From: an uncultured Oscillospiraceae bacterium
GTDB taxonomy: Bacteria; Bacillota; Clostridia; Oscillospirales; Acutalibacteraceae
Direction: 5' to 3'
DNA length: 22,325 nucleotides
Assembly (NCBI GenBank): GCA_900542375.1
Contig: UQNI01000031.1
Coordinates: forward strand, 1 to 22,325
Shown: in pieces, positions 14,611 to 22,272 of the stretch
Layout of the letters: each line of letters opens with the position of its first letter
Position numbering within the stretch: position 1 is the stretch's first letter
Made by a program: the position numbers and the translations under genes
Notes under the pieces: model-generated
Seen by the model: only the letters and a program-made list of their open reading frames with translations
What the model was told of the DNA's origin: nothing
The model's database searches: none

Positions 14611-15336
14611 TTAAGCTTTTCTTCTTTTAAAAGCTACTACCATAACACCTGCAGCTGCTGCAACAGTTACTGCCAAAATTACATAAGGAGTAGCATCGCC
14701 TGTAGTTGGATTTCCACCCATAGTGCCATCTTGTGTTGGAGTTGTTGTTCCGTCATCAGTTGGATTTTCAGGATTTCCCGGTGTGGTTGCAACCGGCTTT
14801 ACTGTAAATGTTACTTCAGTTGGGTCAGCAACCAAGTTCAGTAAATCATCCTCTGTAACATCTACAGCATAAGTGTTTTCACCAACAATTTCATAACCTT
14901 CCGGTGCTTCAACGGTTTCAATGCCTCCGCCTACATTAAAATAAGCTTTTTCATAAGCTAAATCAGGCAATAGTGTACCATCTTCTAAAGCAAATTGAAT
15001 GTTAACGGTTGCTACACTTTTTGCCACTACAATTTCGAGGTCAGGCACAGTTACTTGCCATTGACCGTTAATGTACTCCAAACTGGTTGGATAGAACCAA
15101 TCTTCGCCAGGATGAGCAGGTGAAATAGCTCTATATCCGTATGGCAATAGAATATTTTCTCTGTCATACACGCCGATGTCATCAAACCAAATACGTCCGC
15201 CAGCTCCAATTGGATTTCCTGCTAGGTCAACATAGGTTACACTAAAGGACATTTCGGTTGGATCAATGGTTGGTTTTACATTGCTTTCCAATAGGGTGCA
15301 TAAGCAAATGAACGTATAGTAAAAATCAAAATACAA
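14611..15336 (-). CDS. Sortase-anchored surface protein, N-terminally truncated
   Basis: The C-terminus is a typical cell-wall sorting signal: NPTTG (209-213), a hydrophobic helix (216-235) and KRRK. Residues of about 24-180 hold two extracellular beta-type repeats, each closing with a similar motif (IDPTEMSFSV at 24-33, ADPTEVTFTV at 170-179), followed by a Pro/Thr-rich stalk. There is no signal peptide. The longest frame starts at a TTG with no ribosome site, and residues 1-17 look unrelated to a surface protein. The internal Met29 also lacks a ribosome site. A secreted, sortase-linked protein needs a signal peptide, so the 5' part has most likely been deleted and this is a remnant. No sortase gene is in the window. 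Confidence 0.6.
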   Translation of the reverse strand: MYFDFYYTFICLCTLLESNVKPTIDPTEMSFSVTYVDLAGNPIGAGGRIWFDDIGVYDRENILLPYGYRAISPAHPGEDWFYPTSLEYINGQWQVTVPDLEIVVAKSVATVNIQFALEDGTLLPDLAYEKAYFNVGGGIETVEAPEGYEIVGENTYAVDVTEDDLLNLVADPTEVTFTVKPVATTPGNPENPTDDGTTTPTQDGTMGGNPTTGDATPYVILAVTVAAAAGVMVVAFKRRKA

Positions 15337-15347
15337 TGCTGCAATTT

Positions 15348-15372
15348 ATCAAAACAGAACGCTCTGCTTGAT
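15348..15372 (-). terminator. Weak hairpin after the lipoprotein gene
   Basis: ATCAA and CAGA pair with TCTG and TTGAT across an interrupted stem. It lies 42 nt after the lipoprotein stop, but the T-run is poor, so read-through is likely. Confidence 0.3.
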
Positions 15373-15413
15373 ACACCATAAATACTATGACGAATACCTA
15401 AACTATGTTATGT

Positions 15414-16085
15414 TTAGCCTTTCGCAGGTTCACGTGAAAGATTCTCCCACATATCTGAACTATATGGTTGTTCCATAGGGATGGTAATATTTAGATTGGT
15501 TAACTCCAATGCTTTATCCCCTTCCATACAATAATAAATATCTAAATTGGAAGGATCTCCTAAGCTAGAATCTATTGTATTATTTTGCAGTGTTTTTTGA
15601 ATGCTATCTAAAATAGTTCTGTCCAATTGTTCTGCATCATACATATGAAATTCTTCTTTTTGCTGTTGAGGTGGCCCTGTAAACAATGCACATTCTTTTG
15701 AGAATGATACGGTCATTCCACCTTTACCTGAGGTTGTAACATCAGCCAACGTTAAATTCCAACCGGTTGTATCTGCAATTGCCTGAATTAATTGATCAGG
15801 CGTTGGTTTCTCTGAAAATGTATAAGGATATTCCTTAAACTGGCCGTTTTCACCTATATACAAGGTTGCTGTTACATTCTTGCTGTCGGATGCTGTGCCA
15901 GATTCCCCTTGACCGGATGTAACAGGTAGGTCCGCATTTTGAGTCTGGCTGCCGGTTTCACTTTGTACATTAGAGGTATTTGAGCTTGTACCGGACTCGG
16001 AAGAACCTGACTGCTGAGAGCAACCTACCCCCATTGCCAATACCAAGGCACATACCGCTGCACATAAAAATATTTTCTTTTTCAA
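15414..16085 (-). CDS. Ser/Thr-rich lipoprotein, possibly GerMN-like
   Basis: The 223-residue product has a lipoprotein signal peptide: MKKK, a hydrophobic core and Cys22 in the lipobox GVGC. A Ser/Gly/Thr-rich linker runs to about residue 68. The folded part (about 70-220) begins VTATLYIGENGQFKEYPYTF and includes LADVTTSGKGGMTVSFSKEC, which resembles GerMN domains of spore-germination lipoproteins, though weakly. The start is TTG at 16085, preceded 7 nt upstream by GGAG; no ATG would keep the signal peptide. Two other minus-strand genes flank it: the SnoaL-LytTR regulator 216 bp upstream and the truncated surface protein 77 bp downstream. Confidence 0.8.
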   Translation of the reverse strand: MKKKIFLCAAVCALVLAMGVGCSQQSGSSESGTSSNTSNVQSETGSQTQNADLPVTSGQGESGTASDSKNVTATLYIGENGQFKEYPYTFSEKPTPDQLIQAIADTTGWNLTLADVTTSGKGGMTVSFSKECALFTGPPQQQKEEFHMYDAEQLDRTILDSIQKTLQNNTIDSSLGDPSNLDIYYCMEGDKALELTNLNITIPMEQPYSSDMWENLSREPAKG

Positions 16086-16181
16086 AAAAATTCTCCTCTC
16101 CCTAATAATACAGTTAAAGTATAAGTAAATTTAAACTTGATAGCAAAAAATAAATATCTTATTCAAATTACTTTATATGTA

Positions 16182-16210
16182 ATTATACACTAAAAAACAT
16201 GTGAATTCCA
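16182..16210 (-). promoter_or_regulatory. Possible promoter of the lipoprotein gene
   Basis: TGGAAT (16210-16205), a 17-nt spacer and TATAAT (16187-16182). The 16086-16301 gap is very AT-rich with several TATAAT-like sites, so this is one candidate. A plus-strand ACAGTTAAAG at 16110-16119 resembles AgrA-type LytTR half-sites, but I see no second copy. Confidence 0.35.
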
Positions 16211-16301
16211 GACATTTTATGTAAATTATAATAAAATTAAATTTTCTTTTATTATGCAAATAAATCACACTGTTTTAATATGAGTATATATATTCTGTAA
16301 G

Positions 16302-17111
16302 TTATTGCATCGCCTGCATCACATTATGGTACACTTCTGTATATCGTTTTTCAGGTATTGGCAAGGTTTCTCCTGTTACCAATGTAACATAATATCTTTC
16401 CACTTTAGAAACGTGGTGGCAGTTAATAAGATAACTTCTATGAATACGACAGAAAAAATCAGGAAGCACAGAGGCCAAATAACCGATAGATTTATGTATC
16501 ACAATATTCTGGTGTACTGTATGTAAAATACTATATTTATCTGCCGCTTCTATATAAATGATAGAGTCTGACCGAATACCATAAGTAGATTTTGGAGTTT
16601 GAATAATTACTTTATTTTTTCTGTCATTAGTTTCTTTTAAAAGTTTTTTTACATAATGATAAGTCTGTGTGCTGATTTCGAAAGGGAATAATTCATCCTC
16701 TTTCAACTCATTCCACTCATTAGATACATGCATATGATAAAGTCGGTAGGCGTCATGTTCCAGCCTATAACAAAAGGTAATACGCTGTTTTGAAGCACAG
16801 ATTAAATCCGCATTTTCATCTGAAAACAGTAAATATTCTCCTAATACAACTATATGGCTTTCACTACCAGTTTCCAGTATATAAAAATGAGGATTTACCA
16901 TTTGAAAGGCAGGCATAATAAAACCATTTTTAAACTGAGTTTTTATTTCTTCCGCGCCAAATACCAGAAGATTTCCTGGTCCCAGCCAAACGCAATCTTC
17001 TGCTAAAACCGAAAACAAAGGCTCTGTATTTAATTTATAATATTCTCTTATTAAATACTGTGTTAAATTTGCAATGTTATCCGCATTCAATTCCATCATA
17101 TGCTCCAACAT
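16302..17111 (-). CDS. SnoaL-like/LytTR transcriptional regulator
   Basis: The 269-residue protein lacks a receiver domain. Residues of about 12-135 look like a SnoaL/NTF2-type cone (YYKLNTEPLFSVLAEDCVWLGPG, ITFCYRLEHDAYRLYHMHVS), which could bind a small hydrophobic ligand. Residues of about 167-265 are a LytTR DNA-binding domain with its hallmark FCRIHRSYLIN (220-230) and GETLPIPEKRYTEV. LytTR proteins bind paired direct repeats. The start is uncertain: ATG 17111 is 1 nt from GGAG, whereas ATG 17096 has GGAG (17106-17103) 6 nt upstream, giving MELNADN. The lipoprotein and surface-protein genes downstream on the same strand are possible targets. Confidence 0.85.
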   Translation of the reverse strand: MLEHMMELNADNIANLTQYLIREYYKLNTEPLFSVLAEDCVWLGPGNLLVFGAEEIKTQFKNGFIMPAFQMVNPHFYILETGSESHIVVLGEYLLFSDENADLICASKQRITFCYRLEHDAYRLYHMHVSNEWNELKEDELFPFEISTQTYHYVKKLLKETNDRKNKVIIQTPKSTYGIRSDSIIYIEAADKYSILHTVHQNIVIHKSIGYLASVLPDFFCRIHRSYLINCHHVSKVERYYVTLVTGETLPIPEKRYTEVYHNVMQAMQ

Positions 17112-17125
17112 TCTCCTTTGGAGGT

Positions 17126-17134
17126 ATTATATCA
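17126..17134 (-). promoter_or_regulatory. Extended -10 promoter of the SnoaL-LytTR gene
   Basis: TGA-TATAAT on the minus strand (17134-17126) without a good -35. Transcription would begin near 17119, leaving almost no leader, which favours one of the inner start codons (17099 or 17096). Confidence 0.55.
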
Positions 17135-17230
17135 AATAACAAATTTAAAAATCTACCTATTTTCGTTAATGACGGTCCAATAGCGTGAATAACGATTTTT
17201 TGGCATCAAATAAAGTATGTAGTGAAAAAA

Positions 17231-17263
17231 GAAAAAGCGTTCATCTTTTAGATGAACGCTTTT
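17231..17263 (-). terminator. Terminator of tRNA-Arg
   Basis: AAAAGCGTTCATCT, a 3-nt TTT loop and the complement AGATGAACGCTTTT. On the minus strand it follows the CCA end of tRNA-Arg directly and is followed by a T-rich run. Confidence 0.88.
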
Positions 17264-17339
17264 GGCGTGCCTGAAGGGATTCGAACCCCTGACCTTTTGG
17301 TTCGTAGCCAAACACTCTATCCAGCTGAGCTACAGGCAC
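17263..17339 (-). tRNA. tRNA-Arg (anticodon ACG)
   Basis: The minus strand gives a full cloverleaf: acceptor GTGCCTG/CAGGCAC, D-arm GTAGCTCAGCTGGATAGAG, anticodon stem TTTGG/CCAAA with loop CTACGAA (ACG, wobble A read as inosine for CGU/CGC/CGA) and T-arm GGGGTTCGAATCCC. Discriminator G; the CCA end is encoded (17265-17263). Confidence 0.96.
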
Positions 17340-17369
17340 AAACATACTTATTACATAAGCTGCCTAACT

Positions 17370-17398
17370 ATAATATCATAATCAATATAAAAAGACAA
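17370..17398 (-). promoter_or_regulatory. Promoter of tRNA-Arg
   Basis: TTGTCT (17398-17393), a 17-nt spacer and TATTAT (17375-17370) on the minus strand, about 31 bp before the mature tRNA 5' end. Confidence 0.6.
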
Positions 17399-17488
17399 GC
17401 TTTTTTTTAAGCAAGTCATATTTTTTCTATTTTTATAAACATTTTGAAAAATATTTAAGAAATTTTATGCAAAATGTTTCATTTCATT

Positions 17489-18052
17489 TTATATAAGAGA
17501 GATACAATAAATAATCAAACTAGCCACGCCGCACAAACACATAACAAGAATAGGGTTCCATTTCCGTATACGCAGCATGAAAAAAGCTGCACCAAATAAT
17601 ATTACACTAATCCATTCAATATTTTGTATACGAACCGACCGATTTCCGAATAATGCTGTTTGCAACATAGACAGGCCGGCAGCTGTAATAAGAGCAATTA
17701 CAACAGGCCTTAAGGTGCTTAATACATCACTGATGGCAGCTGTGCCGGAAAACTTACGATAAACCATAGCCAAAACAGAAACGATAATACAAGCCGGTAA
17801 GATACACCCTAATGTAGCTACAATTGCACCGGGAATACCCGCAATACGGATACCCACAAAAGTCGCAGAATTAATAGATACAGGGCCGGGCGTCATTTCT
17901 GCGATGGTGACAAGGTTGGTAAACTCTCCCATAGAAAGCCAGTGATTGGAATCCACCACTTGACTTTGAATAATAGGAATCGCTGCATAACCACCGCCGA
18001 TGCTGAATACTCCAACTTGCAAAAAACTGAGAAACAGTTTTAAATATATCAT
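17489..18052 (-). CDS. Chromate transporter, second half-size subunit
   Basis: A 187-residue membrane protein with the CHR-domain signatures FSIGGGYAAIPIIQSQVV (about 16-33), EMTPGPVSINSATFVG (52-67) and GIPGAIVATLGCILPA (72-87), followed by three or four further helices. Half-size CHR proteins act as pairs in antiparallel topology; the family exports chromate or, in many anaerobes, an unidentified anion. Its ATG overlaps the stop of the upstream half by 4 nt (ATGA), so the two are translated together. No chromate resistance gene is nearby, so the name describes the family, not a tested substrate. Confidence 0.92.
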   Translation of the reverse strand: MIYLKLFLSFLQVGVFSIGGGYAAIPIIQSQVVDSNHWLSMGEFTNLVTIAEMTPGPVSINSATFVGIRIAGIPGAIVATLGCILPACIIVSVLAMVYRKFSGTAAISDVLSTLRPVVIALITAAGLSMLQTALFGNRSVRIQNIEWISVILFGAAFFMLRIRKWNPILVMCLCGVASLIIYCISLI

Positions 18053-18699
18053 GATTTCATCTCCCTATAGCGAAGGATGAATGTCTTGATGATTCCCAAA
18101 ACAACAGCTGCCAAAATGATATATATCACATTTAATTGGAATATAAAATCACAAACAAAGGCTGCAATAAAAATAATACCAGACAAGATACTTTTTTCTT
18201 TTGCTGCATTAATGCCTAAATCACATGCAGCATCCAATATAACAGCGGCCACTGCTGCCTGCATCCCTTTTAGAACAACAGCTACCCATATATTGTTCAC
18301 AAATACTGCATAGAAAAATGAAATAACCGAAAGAATGATCATTGGAGGCAGAATTGTCCCTAAAACTGCAACCAACATACCGGCAAATCCACAAATTTTC
18401 CATCCCACCAATATTGCAGCATTTACTGCAATCGCTCCCGGAGAAGACTGGGCAAGTGCCGTAAAATCCAACATTTCCTTTTCATTAATCCATTTTAGCT
18501 GATCTACAAACTTTCTTTTCATAAATGTTACAATCACAAAGCCTCCACCAAACGTAAAGGCACTAATGTATAATGTTGTCGAAAACAAGGTAATCAATTT
18601 TTTTATGTTATGTTTTGGAATTTGTTCTTTTTTCTGTTCAGCTAACGGAGTATTTTGTTTTGATATCTTATCTGTAGTTTTCTTATTCTTCTTGCACAA
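18049..18699 (-). CDS. Chromate transporter, first half-size subunit
   Basis: The CHR domain begins at KKLITLFSTTLYISAFTFGG and continues GGFVIVTFMKRKFVD, ALAQSSPGAIAVNAAILVG and FAGMLVAVLGTILP, with about five or six helices. The frame stays open upstream to an ATG at 18945, which would add an 82-residue N-terminus unlike the family. I prefer the TTG at 18699 (216 residues) because GGGAG (18713-18709) sits 9 nt before it, whereas 18945 has only a weak site. A start at 18945 cannot be excluded; if used, the protein would have 298 residues and one extra hydrophobic segment. It is coupled to the second half by a 4-nt overlap and is divergent from a LysR gene. Confidence 0.8.
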   Translation of the reverse strand: MCKKNKKTTDKISKQNTPLAEQKKEQIPKHNIKKLITLFSTTLYISAFTFGGGFVIVTFMKRKFVDQLKWINEKEMLDFTALAQSSPGAIAVNAAILVGWKICGFAGMLVAVLGTILPPMIILSVISFFYAVFVNNIWVAVVLKGMQAAVAAVILDAACDLGINAAKEKSILSGIIFIAAFVCDFIFQLNVIYIILAAVVLGIIKTFILRYREMKS

Positions 18700-19229
18700 T
18701 GAATAGCGCTCCCTTTTCGACCAAAATAAATATGGCATTGACATGTTCCGATTATGGCTGCATACAACAGCACCTTTTATATGTTTACTTAAAATCATGA
18801 TAACGTCTACTGTATAATTGATTGTCAAGAAAATACTAATTATTATATATACTTTCTTAATTTTTTCTTCAAACTCCGCAAAAAGTGAATTTTCCATAAT
18901 ATTTATGAAATATTGTCTTACCGAACGATTTTTTCTCTTATACATTCTCTTTCAAATTTTTTCGGTGATACTTAACTTCTAATGTAAAAATTGCGAGGAT
19001 AAAGCATTATGGCACCCTGTATGCTGCAAACCGATATTCTCCTTTTATAAATCCCTATAGTGTTAAAAACTTTCCTACTTTTTACTCTTTTATGTACGAC
19101 ATCTCAATATCCCTGTATAAATAGTCGCTTTCTGTTGTTATTATACCGCTTGCAGAATCATAATAAAAATATTATTATTTTATAAAGTTATTAGATATTT
19201 AACTATGATATATAGAAAGAGGAGATACT
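18700..19229. other. Leader and divergent control region between the transporter pair and LysR gene
   Basis: If the transporter starts at 18699, this 530-bp stretch is non-coding. It contains a TATAAT for the minus strand (19145-19140) with a poor -35, a TATGAT for the plus strand (19204-19209) and, between them, ATAATA-N4-TATTAT (19160-19175), an AT-rich dyad in a position suited to a LysR operator. The transporter mRNA would have a leader of over 400 nt; I recognise no riboswitch in it. Confidence 0.4.
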
Positions 19230-20102
19230 GTGACTATACGACATTTTCTCATATTTATAGCAGTTGCAAGCACAGAAAGTATCACAAAAGCGGCTCAGTT
19301 GCTGTATGTTACTCAGCCTACCGTTAGCGTTGCTATCCGTGAAATGGAACAGCATTACGGAACACGTTTTTTCGACAGGATTAATCAAAGATTACACATT
19401 ACAGAAGAAGGAAAGGCATTACTGAGCCATGCCACCCATTTAATTAGCATTTATGATGATATTGAAACATCATTTCAAAATCCTGACGCGCTCGGAATCC
19501 TCCGAATAGGGGCAAGTGTAAATGTAGGAAGTTATTATTTACCAGAATATATTGAACTGTTTGAACAGCAGCTTCCAAATATACGCACTCAAGTTCGCAT
19601 TTCTACCACAGAAGTAATTGAAACATTATTATTGGAGAATCAGCTGGATTTAGGAATTGTGGGCGGAATCATCCATTCTCCGTTTATCAAGCTTTCTCCC
19701 ATATTTTCTGAGGCCCATGTAGCAGTATGTTGTCCAACACATAGTATGGCGGGCAAAACAGTCTCTTTGAGTGAATTCATTTCACAACCATTGTTATGTC
19801 GAGAGAGAAACAGCGGCGCCTTTTGTGCATTCCAATCTGCTGTTTCCCAGCTGGGATATCCCATAGAACCTGCTTGGGAAAGTTCATCTCAAGAAGCGTT
19901 ATTGGAAGCTACTTATCTTGGCCTTGGCGTTACAATACTACCAGAAAAACTTGCAAAAAAAGAAGTTTCCAAAAATCAACTGGCCCAAATTCATATCTCA
20001 GATTTTTCTTTTCAAAATACAGTATGTCTTGCCTATCATAAAAACAAGTTTATCTCACCTGCAATGCAGAATTTTATAAATCTAGTTTTTTCAATAAAAT
20101 AA
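19230..20102 (+). CDS. LysR-family transcriptional regulator
   Basis: A full-length LysR protein of 290 residues. The N-terminal winged helix is MTIRHFLIFIAVASTESITK, then AAQLLYVTQPTVSVAIREME; a linker helix follows, and a periplasmic-binding-protein-like effector domain runs from about 90 to 290 (LRIGASVNVGSYYLPEYIE, LDLGIVGG, LGLGVTILPE). The start is GTG at 19230, with AGAGGAG (19218-19224) 5 nt upstream. LysR regulators often control a divergent gene, here the chromate-transporter pair, with a co-inducer linked to the transported anion. Relatives include CysB/Cbl-like and LysR regulators of sulfur metabolism, but the effector cannot be read from sequence. Confidence 0.93.
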   Translation: MTIRHFLIFIAVASTESITKAAQLLYVTQPTVSVAIREMEQHYGTRFFDRINQRLHITEEGKALLSHATHLISIYDDIETSFQNPDALGILRIGASVNVGSYYLPEYIELFEQQLPNIRTQVRISTTEVIETLLLENQLDLGIVGGIIHSPFIKLSPIFSEAHVAVCCPTHSMAGKTVSLSEFISQPLLCRERNSGAFCAFQSAVSQLGYPIEPAWESSSQEALLEATYLGLGVTILPEKLAKKEVSKNQLAQIHISDFSFQNTVCLAYHKNKFISPAMQNFINLVFSIK

Positions 20103-20131
20103 TAAAAGCCCCAATGGGGCTTTTATTATTT
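20101..20131 (+). terminator. Terminator of the LysR gene
   Basis: AATAAAA-GCCCC, a 3-nt AAT loop, GGGGC-TTTTATT followed by ATTTT. The 12-bp stem begins at the LysR stop codon. Confidence 0.92.
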
Positions 20132-20475
20132 TAATTTAAGCTTACGTTTGACTCTCAGAACAATACCATTAGGGAGAAACCCATCAAAAAATATTCCTAA
20201 ATGATTAATTTTTATCCCGACATAACCCTACCGCGGGAAAATAAAAAAGCGGGATTTCCTCCTGAAAATTCAGACGGAAGTCCTATATCTGTTCGTAAAA
20301 GCCTTATTTTCGCCATTTGATGGAAAAATATCTATGGAAAATTACTTTGGATTTTGCACTCCGAAAAACTCACAAACCTACATGAATACGGACAAACATG
20401 GGTTGATCATCTATTATGACCGACCTGGTTGAAAGGGATGGACGCTTTAGATGCCATCCATCATTTCATACACTT
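20132..20475. other. Spacer without a confident gene
   Basis: Between the LysR terminator and the GIY-YIG/DUF2075 gene I see no intact gene or RNA. A plus-strand frame of about 67 codons ending with TGA near 20431 (ending GLIIYYDRPG) lacks a start and ribosome site. A weak stem, GGATGG/CCATCC near 20437-20460, lies after the DUF2075 stop but has no T-run. Confidence 0.35.
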
Positions 20476-22098
20476 TTATACAGTTGGAATAAATCTTTGG
20501 AGATACCGGAACAAATTCTGGTCACAAGTATACACATATGTACCAAGAATTCCTCTCGTCATAAGTACAGCATATGTTTTTAACAAAAAAGCAGTCAGCT
20601 CCTCGTCTGTAACGCCCTGCTTTACTTTATTATCAAAATAATTCTGCCTGTTCACTTTGATTTTCTGATCTTTAATATCATAAATAAGATCCGGCCCAAT
20701 AATTACTGCGGCATAATTTATATCCAGTCCGGCCAGAGAATAAATACTTCCCATCTCAAGTTTGGCCTCTGGATTTTGCAGCCAACCATCTGTTTGCCGG
20801 TTCAACCATATTTCACGGCCTTCTAACTGGATATCCGGTTTTTTCGAATCTTCTTTTGAAACCCATGGCCATCCGTAACCGCTGCAGAAACGGCACAATT
20901 TAACGGCAGCCTCTTTTTCTTCCAATGCATTCCACATATCTTGAAAACTTGAGAACAATTTAAAATCATAATTTACAAACTTTTTTGAAATATTATTTCT
21001 CTGGAATAAGATGTCGTAAATATAGGGCACATATTGGCTGCCAGCATGGATACGCATCTGTTCTTTCAACTCAACAGGCCGTATACCGCGTTTACGGTCC
21101 TTCAAACGGCCATCGAATTTTGTTTGGGATATATCAGAAGGGCAAACAATTTGCTTCGGATCATAGAATAAAATCAGCCGGCCGGCATTTAACAGTAACC
21201 AATCCAACTCATCGTGAGAATTATCCAAGTGCAGTCGTTCATTACCTTTTTTAAAATGAACTATATAGCGACCGATATTTTTGGCTTGCCGTAATCGTTG
21301 TGCCTCATCGCAAATGATAATATCATAGTGGTGTTTAGTAACATCAATAGGTGCGATAACATCTGTTTTTCTTAATCCCGGTGTATGCGCAAAAACTTGT
21401 TGTATTACATTTCTCATAGCGGGATTAGAATAAACTAGCCCTATTTTTAAACTTTTATATTTAGGGTGCGTCTTTAAATAGTAAAATAAAGTAGTTGCAA
21501 CAACAGTTTTTCCTGTGCCAGCATCTCCCTCTATTAATATTGGCCTTGCTAAAAAACCCTGACCGATATGAGGGAACGTTTCTCCGGAATCAATGGTATG
21601 AATGATGCTGGTTAAAGCTTCGTGCTGTGCTTGTGTTACATTCATAGTATCCGGACAGTATTTGTACATACCCGTATTGAGAATGGATTGAAAATGCTTT
21701 TCATCCACAAGCCCAAGACTTTCCAATTTTAGCCAAAGCTGATCAAAAGAAACCTCGAACTGATTCTTTCGTTTATAATGCGTCCATTCGCCGTTTTTTT
21801 GATTTACAACTTCAAACTTTCCATCCGCGCGCATAAGGCGGATAAGTAGATCTTCGTAATGCTTTGCAGGAGTTTCCTCAAAATCCTCACTAGTAATGAC
21901 ATAAACGTGCTGAAAATGGAACTGATTACAGAAATCAGAAGGCAGGCAGTGTTCCTTGCTTCTACGAATCACTTCTTTTGTTTCTCCAATATAGACCTGA
22001 TAGCCATTTTCTAAAATATATAAACAATGATAGTCCCAAGGTAAACACCAACTATCAAAATCTTTATAGGCAAAAGATTGAATTTCAAACTGAAACAC
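20476..22098 (-). CDS. GIY-YIG nuclease fused to a DUF2075 (Schlafen group 3-like) helicase
   Basis: The 540-residue protein has an N-terminal GIY-YIG-type endonuclease domain (about 20-105): LYILENGYQVYIGETKEVIR (26-45), a catalytic-type Glu82 in YEDLLIRLM and Asn99 in VVNQKNG. A linker leads to a DUF2075 ATPase domain with Walker A GDAGTGKT (191-198), Walker B IIICDEAQRL (260-269), EQMR and a C-terminal TRGILG (514-519), as in superfamily 1 helicases. The start is GTG at 22098, since GGAGG is 8 nt upstream. It is a single gene beside tRNA genes, a common site for inserted genes. Roles in DNA repair, restriction or phage defence are possible; none is shown. GIY-YIG and helicase both on one chain suggests cleavage coupled to ATP-driven movement. 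Confidence 0.88.
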   Translation of the reverse strand: MFQFEIQSFAYKDFDSWCLPWDYHCLYILENGYQVYIGETKEVIRRSKEHCLPSDFCNQFHFQHVYVITSEDFEETPAKHYEDLLIRLMRADGKFEVVNQKNGEWTHYKRKNQFEVSFDQLWLKLESLGLVDEKHFQSILNTGMYKYCPDTMNVTQAQHEALTSIIHTIDSGETFPHIGQGFLARPILIEGDAGTGKTVVATTLFYYLKTHPKYKSLKIGLVYSNPAMRNVIQQVFAHTPGLRKTDVIAPIDVTKHHYDIIICDEAQRLRQAKNIGRYIVHFKKGNERLHLDNSHDELDWLLLNAGRLILFYDPKQIVCPSDISQTKFDGRLKDRKRGIRPVELKEQMRIHAGSQYVPYIYDILFQRNNISKKFVNYDFKLFSSFQDMWNALEEKEAAVKLCRFCSGYGWPWVSKEDSKKPDIQLEGREIWLNRQTDGWLQNPEAKLEMGSIYSLAGLDINYAAVIIGPDLIYDIKDQKIKVNRQNYFDNKVKQGVTDEELTAFLLKTYAVLMTRGILGTYVYTCDQNLFRYLQRFIPTV

Positions 22099-22148
22099 TT
22101 AATTTTCCTCCAAAACATTAATTGGTGTGAAGGTAGGGGAGAATATAT

Positions 22149-22180
22149 AAAAAAACCGACATGTTAAACATGTCGGTTTT
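22149..22180 (-). terminator. Terminator of the tRNA operon
   Basis: CCGACATGTT/AACATGTCGG with T7 on the minus strand. It follows tRNA-Tyr and ends the tRNA-Thr/tRNA-Tyr transcription unit, 51 nt upstream of the DUF2075 gene start. Confidence 0.9.
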
Positions 22181-22183
22181 CGC

Positions 22184-22268
22184 TGGTGGGAGAAGATGGA
22201 TTCGAACCATCGAAGCATGACGCAACAGATTTACAGTCTGCCCCCTTTGGCCACTCGGGAATTCTCCC
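22184..22268 (-). tRNA. tRNA-Tyr (anticodon GTA)
   Basis: The minus strand shows acceptor GGGAGAA/TTCTCCC, a type II structure with a long variable arm, anticodon stem CAGA/TCTG with GTA in loop CTGTAAA, and T-arm GATGGTTCGAATCCATC. Discriminator A; the CCA end is encoded at 22186-22184. Confidence 0.96.
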
Positions 22269-22272
22269 ATAT

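Noticed and set aside
17113..17122. Hairpin CTCC-AAA-GGAG sequestering the LytTR ribosome site
   Set aside because: The predicted transcription start lies inside it (near 17119), so the 5' arm would not be in the mRNA.
19000..19075. Minus-strand 16-codon frame with a TTG start after AAAGGAG (begins MQHTGCHN), a possible leader peptide
   Set aside because: Too short and without an adjacent attenuator structure; kept only as a note on the transporter leader.
20223..20433. Plus-strand open frame of about 67 codons ending GLIIYYDRPG
   Set aside because: No start codon with a ribosome site before its middle, no family recognised, and this length arises by chance; could be a remnant but not supportable.
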